Assembly (NCBI RefSeq): GCF_000152965.1
Contig: NZ_CH902583.1
Span: 803,343-867,342 of the forward strand
DNA: 64,000 bases
Direction of reading: 5' to 3'
Source of the DNA: Roseobacter sp. MED193
GTDB taxonomy: Bacteria > Pseudomonadota > Alphaproteobacteria > Rhodobacterales > Rhodobacteraceae
The notes under the pieces were generated by a model. That model saw only the letters and a list, made by a program, of their open reading frames with translations. It was not told where the DNA came from and did not search any database. Of this stretch, positions 16,772-25,177 are shown piece after piece; the stretch's first letter is position 1; each line of letters starts with the position of its first letter. A program made the translations under genes and the position numbers.

Positions 16772-17323
16772 TCAGGCCTCCTTTTTGAACAAAATCAGGG
16801 AAACAGGGACGGCAGCCAAAAAAGCGCCAGCCGCAAAAATATAGCCCGACAGCGCGGTCTGCATCATCCCCGACATCATATGGCCAGATGTACAGCCTCC
16901 CGCCAGACGGGCACCGTAAAGCACAATAAACCCGCCCAGAAACACCGCTCCATAGCGCAGCGCCGGGCTCTCACCAAAGTTAGCCCGCCAGAGCGCCGGC
17001 ACAGAGCGCTCAACTGCGTCCAGCCCGCCACGCAGCCGCATGGAAACAAAGCCGCCCAGCGCCATGGCCAGAACAAAGACAAAGCTATAGTTCAACGGAT
17101 TGGCGACGGATTTTGCATATTTCCCGCCTGACTTTGCCAGATAGGCATTGGTTGAGGTGTAGCCCTCTTCCGTTTGGGTCACCAATTCGGCATTGACCGC
17201 ATCGCCAATGATCCCGTCCAGGATCACAAACTGGGTCGAAACCCCAATCGGTTTGACCAATAGCACCGCCAGAAAGAACACCAGCCCGAGCAGGAGCCCA
17301 CCGGTTTTCCAATTCATTGGCAT
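16772..17323 (-). CDS. YeeE/YedE family sulfur transporter, first subunit (PmpA-like)
   Basis: A membrane protein of 183 residues from the ATG at 17323. This start is preferred to the ATG at 17347 because GGAGGG lies 6 bases before it, whereas the upstream ATG lies inside the operator palindrome and lacks a ribosome site. The key motif GARLAGGCTSGHMMSGMMQ (residues about 132-150) carries the substrate-linked cysteine of this family. Helices flank it on both sides. With the downstream partner it should form a pathway for thiosulfate-like or sulfane sulfur. Confidence 0.85.
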   Translation of the reverse strand: MPMNWKTGGLLLGLVFFLAVLLVKPIGVSTQFVILDGIIGDAVNAELVTQTEEGYTSTNAYLAKSGGKYAKSVANPLNYSFVFVLAMALGGFVSMRLRGGLDAVERSVPALWRANFGESPALRYGAVFLGGFIVLYGARLAGGCTSGHMMSGMMQTALSGYIFAAGAFLAAVPVSLILFKKEA

Positions 17324-17336
17324 TGTTCGCCCTCCT

Positions 17337-17362
17337 ATTACATTCATTTTTTGAAATGTAAT
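17337..17362. promoter_or_regulatory. Operator 1, sulfide-responsive ArsR-type (SqrR/BigR-like)
   Basis: A 26-bp palindrome with perfect 8-bp arms ATTACATT/AATGTAAT around an A/T core. It sits just upstream of the YeeE/YedE ribosome site. Its inner part (ATTC, 8 bases, AAAT) is one base from the ATTC-N8-GAAT pattern I recall for SqrR/BigR persulfide sensors. Confidence 0.6.
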
Positions 17363-17396
17363 ATGGTTTCCGGCTGCGCGGCTTGATCGAAATCAA

Positions 17397-17422
17397 ATCA
17401 CATTCAATTTTTGGAATTTTAT
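17397..17422. promoter_or_regulatory. Operator 2, sulfide-responsive ArsR-type (SqrR/BigR-like)
   Basis: A second copy 60 bp from the first: CACATTCAATTTTTGGAATT contains ATTC-N8-GAAT exactly. It aligns base by base with operator 1. It is positioned to affect the divergent secreted-protein gene at 17483 as well as the transporter pair. Confidence 0.55.
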
Positions 17423-17482
17423 TAACTCTTGGCTTTTCTACCCTTCCCGCTACCTTTGCCCTTTCAGATTTTGGAAAAAGCA

Positions 17483-17968
17483 ATGTTCAAAAAAACCGCC
17501 GTCTTCAGCTTTGGCCTCTTTGCGGCCCTTCCCGTCGCAGCCCAGTCCATCTCGCAGCATTTCGACAAGTACCGCGACAGCTGCTTTCAGCGGTTTTACT
17601 CCGACAGCCATCTGGCCAGCCATCCGGTGCAAAAGGTTGAAGCCATTCAGCTGTCGCATTTCAGCGCGGAAAGCCGCGCTATGCCCGGTAGCGAGATGAA
17701 CCTGCGCATTGCGGTTCGGCTGCGAGGGCGCTCGACCTGGCAAACACCGGTGATCTGCAGACCAAAGGGCAACAGCCTGTCCTGTGGTGTGGAATGTGAT
17801 GGCGGCCGATTTGACGTGGTCGTCAAAAACCACTCCTCAATCCTGATCACCGGTGGAACCGATCTCTATTTTTCCGATTGCGATGCAAAACCGCGCATTC
17901 TGGAACGCGCCCCCGATGACAAAGTCTTTATGCTGCATCAACAACCGTTGTCCAACTGCCGCCCCTAG
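17483..17968 (+). CDS. Small secreted protein of unknown function
   Basis: A 161-residue protein from the ATG at 17483, which has GGAAAAAG just upstream; a longer in-frame opening from 17429 would bury the signal sequence. Residues 1-20 form a signal peptide (MFKKTAVFSFGLFAALPVAA, then QS). The mature part has six cysteines, suggesting disulfides in the periplasm, and no domain that I recognise. It is divergent from the YeeE/YedE pair with two operators in between, and its end overlaps coxE by 4 bases convergently. A link to periplasmic sulfur handling is possible but only by position. Confidence 0.65.
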   Translation: MFKKTAVFSFGLFAALPVAAQSISQHFDKYRDSCFQRFYSDSHLASHPVQKVEAIQLSHFSAESRAMPGSEMNLRIAVRLRGRSTWQTPVICRPKGNSLSCGVECDGGRFDVVVKNHSSILITGGTDLYFSDCDAKPRILERAPDDKVFMLHQQPLSNCRP

Positions 17969-19230
17969 GCCTGTCTCTGTAACTGCGCCATCAGCCGGGT
18001 CTTTTCCCCGGCGTCATGCTCATCGCTGATCGCCTGAACCAGATCCTCCAGCGAGGCAATGGAGTGACCGGCGCGAAAGCTGTCCACATGGGGCAGCATG
18101 GCGCGAATGCCCTGGGCCTTGACGGCAAAGCCATCCCAGCGCAGCAAGGGGTTGAGCCAAATCAGACGCCGCGCCGAGAGATGCAGCCGCTGCATCTCAT
18201 GGGCCAGCGCCTTTGGGTCGTCGCGGTCCAGCCCATCTGTAATTAGCAGCACGACGGCCCCCTGCCCCATCACCCGACGGGACCAGTCGCGATTGAACTC
18301 ATGCAGGCAAGCGCCAATCCGGGTGCCCCCCTCCCAATCCTGAGCCTCAGCACCCGCTGCCGCCAATGCGGCATCCACGTCGCGTGTCGCCATATGGCGG
18401 GTGATATTGGTCAGCCGGGTACCAAAGGTAAACCCATGCACCCGAGCCCAACCGGCACCTTTGGCATTGGCCACCGCATGCAGGAAATGCAGCACGATGC
18501 GGCTATAGTGGCTCATCGAGCCAGAGATATCGCAGATCACCACCAGATTTGGCCAGCGATGACGCCGCTTGGCGCGCGCAATGGTTTGAATATCGCCGCC
18601 CCGGCGCGCCGCCTCGCGGAAACTGCGACGCCAGTCCGCCCGATCCCCGCGTTTTGCCGCCATCAAACGACGCGATAACATCGGCTGCACGGGTAGTTTC
18701 ATCTGCGCCAGGATCTGCTTGGCACGGGCGACCTCATCGGTGCTCATCTGTTCAAAATCCAAGGACCTTAGCCGCTCTTCCGAAGAGATAGTGAGGGAGG
18801 CATCCACCTCGATCTCTGTGCCCTCCTCCTCTGGAGGTTCAGGGAGCTCAACATCCTGGTTCACCCCATCCAAGAGCGCCTCGGCTGCCCGTTTCTCGCC
18901 CGGCTTGGCAGCCTGCTCCTCTTGGACGCCCCGCACCGAAGGCAAGAGCGCCTCCATCATCCGTTCTAGAAACCGAGGGTCGCGCCAATAGAGCCGAAAG
19001 ATCTGGCCAAAAACCACGCGATGCTCGGGCTTGGAGACGAAACAGGCATGTAGTGCCCAATAAAAATCCTGCCGAGAGGTAAAGCCTGCCGCCGCCACCG
19101 CCTCTACCGCATCGATCACCCGGCCCGGCCCGATGGGCAGCCCAGCCTTGCGCAGAGCGCGGGCAAAATGCGTGATGTTTTGCGCGAGTTTGGGATCGTC
19201 CGGCAAGCTCAACTCTGACAGCTCAACCAT
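17965..19230 (-). CDS. coxE: CoxE-like VWA domain protein
   Basis: A 421-residue protein with a C-terminal von Willebrand A domain. The metal-site motif DISGSMSHYSR is near residues 231-241 and the TDGLDRDD motif near 329-336. Residues about 120-150 are acidic and low in complexity. CoxE proteins pair with MoxR-type ATPases such as CoxD to mature the molybdenum site of CoxL. Its ATG shares one base with the coxD stop (TGATG), so the two are coupled. It lies about 4 kb from coxSLM with the sulfur transporter between, all on the minus strand. Confidence 0.88.
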   Translation of the reverse strand: MVELSELSLPDDPKLAQNITHFARALRKAGLPIGPGRVIDAVEAVAAAGFTSRQDFYWALHACFVSKPEHRVVFGQIFRLYWRDPRFLERMMEALLPSVRGVQEEQAAKPGEKRAAEALLDGVNQDVELPEPPEEEGTEIEVDASLTISSEERLRSLDFEQMSTDEVARAKQILAQMKLPVQPMLSRRLMAAKRGDRADWRRSFREAARRGGDIQTIARAKRRHRWPNLVVICDISGSMSHYSRIVLHFLHAVANAKGAGWARVHGFTFGTRLTNITRHMATRDVDAALAAAGAEAQDWEGGTRIGACLHEFNRDWSRRVMGQGAVVLLITDGLDRDDPKALAHEMQRLHLSARRLIWLNPLLRWDGFAVKAQGIRAMLPHVDSFRAGHSIASLEDLVQAISDEHDAGEKTRLMAQLQRQA

Positions 19231-20138
19231 CAGATGTCATCCAGACCTGCGCGGGCCTGTTCCAGAATGCGCTTGGCCTCTGATCCTTGCAACTGATTGA
19301 TATCGTCTTGGTATTTCAGGATCGCTCCGAGCGTATCAGCAATGACCGCTGGTGAAAGATCGATCACATCCAATGCGAGCAGACAGTTGGCCCAATCGAT
19401 TGTCTCCGCAACTCCGGGTTTTTTAAACAGATCTTCAGTGCGCAGGGTCTGGACAAAGGCCACCACCTCACGGCTCAGTTGCTCCGAGGCGTCAGGCGCG
19501 CGAGACCTCAGGATTTCCACTTCGCGATCAAAGTCTGGATATTCCACCCAGTGATACAAACAACGTCGTTTTAGCGCATCATGCACTTCGCGCGTGCGGT
19601 TCGAAGTCAGCACCACTATGGGCGGCTCTGGGGCTTTGATCGTGCCCAGTTCCGGGATGGTCACCTGAAAATCCGACAGCGCCTCCAGCAGAAATGCCTC
19701 AAAGGGTTCATCTGTGCGGTCCAGCTCATCAATCAACAAAACGGGAGGGCCGTTTTCATCCGGGCGCATCGCCTCCAGCAAAGGACGCTCCACCAGGAAT
19801 TCGTCTGAAAACAGTTCTGTCTGCAAGGTGGCACGGTCCGCCCCACCGGCTGCCTCCGCAGTGCGGATGGCTACCATCTGGGCGGCAAAGTTCCACTCAT
19901 AAACGGCAGAAGACGCATCAAGCCCCTCATAACATTGCAACCTGATCAGCCGTCGTCCAAAAGCCGCTGCCAGAGCCTTGGCTATTTCGGTCTTACCAAC
20001 CCCAGCTTCGCCCTCCAAAAATAGCGGACGCCCCAGCTTCAACGACAAGAACACTATTGTCGCCAGCGGGCGGCCACAGACATAGCCCTGTTCGCTCAGC
20101 ATCTGCTGGACATGATCAATCGACTTTGCCTGTATCAT
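19230..20138 (-). CDS. coxD: CoxD-like MoxR family AAA+ ATPase
   Basis: A 302-residue ATPase. Walker A is GEAGVGKTEIAKA (residues about 42-54), Walker B VLLIDELDR (about 114-122), and the sensor region VLTSNRTREVHDALKRRC follows. CoxD is known to help assemble the copper-sulfur-molybdenum centre of CO dehydrogenase, working with the VWA protein CoxE. Here the hydrolase is form II, so a general cofactor maturation role is the safer reading. It is the first gene of the coxDE pair. Confidence 0.9.
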   Translation of the reverse strand: MIQAKSIDHVQQMLSEQGYVCGRPLATIVFLSLKLGRPLFLEGEAGVGKTEIAKALAAAFGRRLIRLQCYEGLDASSAVYEWNFAAQMVAIRTAEAAGGADRATLQTELFSDEFLVERPLLEAMRPDENGPPVLLIDELDRTDEPFEAFLLEALSDFQVTIPELGTIKAPEPPIVVLTSNRTREVHDALKRRCLYHWVEYPDFDREVEILRSRAPDASEQLSREVVAFVQTLRTEDLFKKPGVAETIDWANCLLALDVIDLSPAVIADTLGAILKYQDDINQLQGSEAKRILEQARAGLDDI

Positions 20139-20439
20139 TGGTACCCTTTCCCCTGCCGCGCACCCCTATTCGGCGCCGCTCTTGAGCAACAGGCCATGTG
20201 GGGCGGTTCTGGTCAAGCCACCGTAACCTGCCGTTACGTCCCAGAGGCAACACTCTGACCTTCACCCTATGCGCGGCGCGGCACAATGATTGACGTCAAA
20301 GCCCTGCAATGCAAAACTGCAGCCAATGAGATAAAGCGCCCATCAAAGTGGCGCATTGAGGCAGACGGGTTCCAAACCCACAATCAGGCGCGACTGGCAC
20401 AGCCAGTCACCAGCGCGAGCATATGAGAGGGGATGCCAG
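20139..20439. promoter_or_regulatory. Divergent spacer, coxDE / glycosyltransferase operon
   Basis: No gene is seen in these 301 bp. Two small palindromes may be operators: CGTAAC/GTTACG with a 5-base spacer (20222-20238) and the perfect 10-mer TTGACGTCAA (about 20290). The downstream gene's ribosome site GAGAGGGG is at 20425-20432. Confidence 0.35.
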
Positions 20440-21483
20440 ATGCGCATCACCGCAGTGACCTGTGTGAAAAACGAAGGGCCTTTCCTGCTGGAATGGATCG
20501 CCTTTAACCGCCTAATTGGCGTCACAGATTTTCTGTTCTACTCCAACGATTGTACCGATGGCACAGCTGAGTTGCTGGATGCATTGGCTGCGCGCGGCAT
20601 GCTGACTCATCTGCCCAACCCGGCTCAGGGGCGCAATTACCAGATGGAGGCCCTGAAAGATGCCGCCCATCAGCCGCTGGTGCAGGATGCCGATTGGATC
20701 TGGGTGGCCGATGTAGATGAGTTTCTCAACATCCACGTGGGCGACCACCGCATCCCGGCCCTGATCGAGGCCTGTAAAGATCCCAAGGCAATTTCTATCA
20801 GCTTCCAGTTCTTTGCAAATGACGGCATCGAGGGTTTTGTCGACGCACCGGTCATTTCCCAGTTCATCCATTCGCACAATCCGGACATATGGTGTGCTGA
20901 AACCGCAATTGAGGTGAAGAGCCTGGTGCGGCAAGATTTTCCGCTCAAATACTTTGGTGCCCATCGCCCCTTTTTCAAAAAGAACCTACCGCCACGCAGA
21001 TATCCGCGCTGGAGCGATGGCTCTGGGCGGGATGTGCCGCACAAGTTTCTGGTGGCGGACAATCCACGCCGCATCCGCAAGTTCCCCGCCAAGGGCTGCC
21101 GCGACTTTGCCACGCTCAACCACTACGCGCTGCGCTCATTGGACAGCTATCTGGTGAAAAACGACCGGGGTGATGTGAACCGAGAGCACCGCGCCTTTGA
21201 CGACAGCTATTGGCGCGAACGCAATGATCCAGCCTTTGAAGACCTGTCGATCCAACGCTATTTGCCGGAGCTGACGGCGGCGCTGGAAGTACTCAAGGCG
21301 GATCACGAAATCGCCGAGCTGCATGCAAACTGTGTCCGGCTGCATTGTGAAAAGCGTGATGCGCTCTTGGCGCAGCCCAGCTACCAAGACATGCGCGCTC
21401 AGCTGTTGGCGACATCGACCTTACCGCCGCAGGAAGAGGCCCTGCTGGAAGACCTCGGCCTTTTGACACATGCAACAGAGTGA
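20440..21483 (+). CDS. Family-2 glycosyltransferase (Glyco_tranf_2_4 type)
   Basis: A 347-residue protein from the ATG at 20440, with GAGAGGGG before it. The N-terminal nucleotide-sugar fold has TCVKNEGPFLLEWIAFNR and NDCTDGTAELLDAL; the metal/nucleotide-binding DxD is in VADVDEFLNI near residue 92. The C-terminal part has LNHYALRSLDSYLV, shared with the other glycosyltransferases of this operon. There is no membrane helix, so it acts at or near the cytoplasmic face. Donor and acceptor sugars are unknown. The neighbours (sulfotransferases and a methyltransferase) suggest a decorated surface glycan or glycolipid. Confidence 0.85.
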   Translation: MRITAVTCVKNEGPFLLEWIAFNRLIGVTDFLFYSNDCTDGTAELLDALAARGMLTHLPNPAQGRNYQMEALKDAAHQPLVQDADWIWVADVDEFLNIHVGDHRIPALIEACKDPKAISISFQFFANDGIEGFVDAPVISQFIHSHNPDIWCAETAIEVKSLVRQDFPLKYFGAHRPFFKKNLPPRRYPRWSDGSGRDVPHKFLVADNPRRIRKFPAKGCRDFATLNHYALRSLDSYLVKNDRGDVNREHRAFDDSYWRERNDPAFEDLSIQRYLPELTAALEVLKADHEIAELHANCVRLHCEKRDALLAQPSYQDMRAQLLATSTLPPQEEALLEDLGLLTHATE

Positions 21484-21492
21484 ACCTGCCCC

Positions 21493-22119
21493 GTGGAGCT
21501 AAAAGTCATTAACCTCGGCCTGCCCAAATCAGGCACCACCACGCTGAACAAAGCGCTGAGCCAGGCGGGTTATACCGTTGCGGATCATCGTCTGAAGTCA
21601 CGCGAAAAAGATCGCCCCGGCAAACGTCGCGTCTTTGTCGGCTCGATGCTGTACAAGGGGCTCTATGAGACCGGCGACCCGATGGCCTATATGAAAGACT
21701 ATGATGCGGTCTCTGAGATCAGTTTTATTCACGGGAAATTCTCGGTCTGGCCGCAGTTTGATTTCGCCCTGATCAAAACCCTGCAGGATCTCTACCCAGA
21801 GGCCCGGTTTATCGCCACCCGGCGCGATGCCGAAAGCCATTCAAAATCAATCATGGCCTGGAACAATCTCGGCAGCACTCGGCTGCCCTCCAGCACCGTG
21901 CCTGGCCTTCCGATCGGATATGGCAAGACAGCCGATCAACAGATGCTGTGGATTGATGGCCATTACGAGGCGCTCAAACACTGGTTCCGCGATGACCCCC
22001 GATATCTGGAAATCAATGTGGCCGCGCCAGAGGCGCAAGAGAAAGTCAGTGCTCATCTGGGACGCGATCTGCCCTGGTGGGGCAAGGCCAATGTCAATCG
22101 GAAGGCGCAGAACACCTGA
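21493..22119 (+). CDS. Sulfotransferase family protein
   Basis: A 208-residue protein starting at GTG 21493, nine bases after the glycosyltransferase stop. The 5'-phosphosulfate-binding loop is intact: GLPKSGTTTLNKAL at residues about 8-21. A second conserved region, ARFIATRRDAESHSKSIMAW (about 103-122), matches the 3'-phosphate-binding segment with Arg and Ser. It would transfer sulfate from PAPS to a hydroxyl, most likely on the sugar product of the adjacent transferases. There is no membrane segment. The stop overlaps the next start by one base. Confidence 0.82.
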   Translation: MELKVINLGLPKSGTTTLNKALSQAGYTVADHRLKSREKDRPGKRRVFVGSMLYKGLYETGDPMAYMKDYDAVSEISFIHGKFSVWPQFDFALIKTLQDLYPEARFIATRRDAESHSKSIMAWNNLGSTRLPSSTVPGLPIGYGKTADQQMLWIDGHYEALKHWFRDDPRYLEINVAAPEAQEKVSAHLGRDLPWWGKANVNRKAQNT

Positions 22120-24481
22120 TGCGGATCTATCTTCATATCGGCCTGGAACACACCGGTGCAGACCGGCTTCAAAAGGTCATGGCGGACAAGCGCGACCAGC
22201 TGCGCAGCAAGGGAGTACTGTTTCCCCGTGCACCGGGCAGCAAAAACCACACCCGGCTGTTCATGGCAGTGACCGACCCCGATCACGTTGACCCTCTGCG
22301 GTATAATCGCGGCTTTATCACCGCAGAAAAGCAAAGCCGCCTGTATCAAACACTGGAACAGGAGCTGCAGACGGAGGTTGCGCAGGCCCAGCCTGATACC
22401 CTGATCCTCTCGGCCTCGCAGCTGGGCACCAAACTGCACCGCCCAAGCGAGCTCACCCGATTGAAAACCCTACTCGCGCCGCTGTCGGATGACATCCAGG
22501 TGGTCGCCCATATTGCCACCCCCGCCCGCGCGCTGGCACGCCACTACGGGTCCCAGATACTGGAGGGGCGGGATCGCCCCTTGTCACAAGAACTGAACCT
22601 GTGCGACAGCGATGGCTGGTGGCCAGCAGCGCTTCAGACCCTGCCAGTTCCTGACCCACAGGCAGGTCAGTTTGAAGAAACACAAGGCGCGCCGTTCTGG
22701 CTCGACTACACCGCCCTGCAGGCCCATTGGGAGGCCATCTTTGGGGTCGGAAATTTCGCCTTTCGTCCCTTTAACGAAGACGCCGTTTATGGTGCCGAAG
22801 CACCCAGTGAAATCTGCGCAGCCTTTGGCATTGCCGCGCAGATTGGCCGCAGCCCGCTTGGCAAGATCCCACAACAGCCCTCAGCCCCCTGGCTGGCGCG
22901 CAGCCGTCAGCTCAATGTGCTGTTGTTGCAGCTCTTGGCTCAGCGCAACAAGATCTTGCCACGTCAGCTCTGGCGCAGTTTCCTCAATGAAATAGCCCTT
23001 GACGGCCCAGCCATTGACCCCGCTACGCTGGCTCCGGTGTCGCGGTACTTTGCTGCTGCAAATCAGGATCTGGCACAACGCCACCCCGCTCTAACGGCAG
23101 CTGATTTTGGCACTGCCTGCGAAGCGCCACAGGACACCACACCCTGGCAGGAGGCCGCACCGGAACGCGGATTTCGCGCTTCACAATACCTATTGACCTT
23201 CATGCGCCGCATCAATCGGGCCACCAAGGAAGAAATGGAGGGTAAGGGCAATGACCTCCTGGGAATGACCAAAGCCTCGGCTCCCGTCAGGGAAACCCCT
23301 ACGGCCGCCGCACTCTCGGTGATGACCCCGCGCGCCTTGGAAAACTTCGAAACGCTGCAAGGCTCCCCGTTTCGCCCCCACAACAATTTGGGCCATAAAG
23401 GCGAGGATCTCCCCCAGCCCCCCTATAGCGAGATCCGCCCGCGTGAATTGGCGAGCGGCAGCACTGGCAATGTCATCGTTGGCTGCATGAAAAACGAAGC
23501 GCCCTATATTTTGGAATGGGTCGCCTATCACCGAGCCATGGGGGTGGATAATTTTCTGATCTACACCAATGGCTGCGAGGACGGTACCAGCGAGTTGCTG
23601 GACAGGCTGCAAGAGATGGGCATTCTGCAACACCGCAACAACGACGATTGGAAAGGCAACTCGCCACAGCAACATGCGTTGAACCAATCGCTGAATGAGC
23701 CGGTGATCAAAAATGCCGAATGGATCATCCATATTGACGTGGATGAGTTCATGAACGTCCGGTGCGGCAACGGCACGCTGCAGGATCTGTTTGATCGGGT
23801 GCCGGATGCCAGTAATATCGCCATGACCTGGCGGCTGTTTGGCTCCAACGATGTGGTGTCCCTGAAGGATAAGTTTGTCACCGCACAGTTTGACGCCTGC
23901 GCCCCCAAACACTGCCAAAGCCGCATACGGTTTGGGGTTTTAAGACCATGTTCAAAAACATCGGCGCCTACCAAAAGATCAGCTGCCACCGCCCCAACAA
24001 ACTGGAAGAAAACCTCCGCGACAAGGTGAAATGGGTCAATGGCTCGGGTAAGGACATGACTGGGGAGGCCGCCGACAATGGCTGGCGCAACTCGCGCAAA
24101 TCCATCGGCTATGATCTGATCCAGCTCAACCATTACGCCCTGCGCTCCGCCGAGAGTTTTCTGGTGAAGCGCCAGCGCGGGCGCGCGCTGCACGTAGATC
24201 GCTCGATCGGGATCAACTACTGGATCCGCATGGACTGGAACGATCACCGCGATGTCACGATCCAGCGCAACCAGCCCCGCCTGCAAGCCGAATATGATCG
24301 CCTGATGCAAGACGACCAACTGCGCGACTGGCATAAAAAGGGGCTGGATTGGCACCGCGCCAAGGCAGATGAGCTGCACAGCATGGAAGAATTCGAAGAC
24401 CTATACCAACAGGCCCTATCCCTTAAACTGACCGCAACCGAACGCGTCGCCTATGCGCTGGCGCTTGATGTGGAGAGCTAA
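22119..24481 (+). pseudogene. Sulfotransferase-like/glycosyltransferase fusion, frameshifted
   Basis: Read through one -1 shift this encodes about 787 residues. The first frame runs from ATG 22119 to a stop at 24029; the true C-terminus continues in another frame from about 23918 to 24481. The N-terminal domain (about 300 residues) starts RIYLHIGLEHTGADRLQKVM, a sulfotransferase-like opening in which the catalytic KTGTT loop is changed to HTGAD. A linker leads to a family-2 glycosyltransferase with CMKNEAPYILEWVAYHR and HIDVDEFMNV. Comparison with the paralogue at 25178 places the missing base in the A-run at 23917-23919, just after CAPKHC. Mutation, assembly error and recoding are all possible; no canonical slippery heptamer is in frame. 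The start overlaps the previous stop (TGATG). Confidence 0.75.
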
Positions 24482-24484
24482 GTC

Positions 24485-25174
24485 ATGACCAAGACTGCCG
24501 AAAAGCAAAAAATGTTGAAATGCCGCGGCTTGCGCTTTCCGCTGGATCGCGACGTCCTGCCGCCACGTATCCGCGCCCTACTGCGCGAAGGCAACTATGA
24601 GGCAAAAGAGGCCATTGCCGTGCGGAAACTGGTTAAGGCGGATGACGTGGTGATGGAACTGGGCGCGGGCATTGGTTTCATGTCCACGCTGGTGGCCAAA
24701 AAAACCCCGGCCAAGTCAGTGCATTCCTTCGAGGCCAACCCACAGTTGATGCCCTATATTGCACAGGTTCATGCCCTGAATGAGGTGACCAACGCCCATG
24801 TCACCAACGCGGTCTTGGGCGACAGCGATGGAACCGCTCCCTTTTACATCCGTAAGAATTTTCTCGCCTCTTCCCTGGATCCGATGGAGGATGCCGCAGA
24901 GTGCACTGAGGTCGAGGTCCCGACCCGGGACGTCAACGCGGTAATCAAAGAGCTGCAGCCAAGTGTCTTGATCTGCGACATTGAGGGCGCCGAGGCGGAT
25001 CTATTGCCCAAGATGGACCTCACCGGGCTGCGCGCTGTCGTGATAGAGACTCACCCACAATGGATCGGTAAGCAGGGCATGCAAAAGGTCTTTCGCTGCT
25101 TGGATGCCGCGGGCCTCGTGTTTTTCCCCCGCTGGTCCCAGGGCAAGGTCGCAGTGTTTCGCTCTGATTGGTGA
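24485..25174 (+). CDS. FkbM family methyltransferase
   Basis: A 229-residue SAM-dependent methyltransferase, start ATG 24485 with GGAGAG upstream. The SAM-binding motif VMELGAGIGFMSTLVAKK is near residues 56-73, an acidic second motif SFEANPQ follows, and LICDIEGAEADLL near 159-171 is the FkbM-type motif. FkbM proteins O-methylate sugars or polyketides. Here, three bases after one glycosyltransferase and three before the next, it most probably methylates a sugar of the same product. Confidence 0.85.
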   Translation: MTKTAEKQKMLKCRGLRFPLDRDVLPPRIRALLREGNYEAKEAIAVRKLVKADDVVMELGAGIGFMSTLVAKKTPAKSVHSFEANPQLMPYIAQVHALNEVTNAHVTNAVLGDSDGTAPFYIRKNFLASSLDPMEDAAECTEVEVPTRDVNAVIKELQPSVLICDIEGAEADLLPKMDLTGLRAVVIETHPQWIGKQGMQKVFRCLDAAGLVFFPRWSQGKVAVFRSDW

Positions 25175-25177
25175 CTG

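Noticed and set aside
23901-23925. Programmed -1 frameshifting in the fusion gene
   Set aside because: The C-run followed by an A-run looked like a slippery site, but no X XXY YYZ heptamer is in the zero frame; a missing base is simpler.
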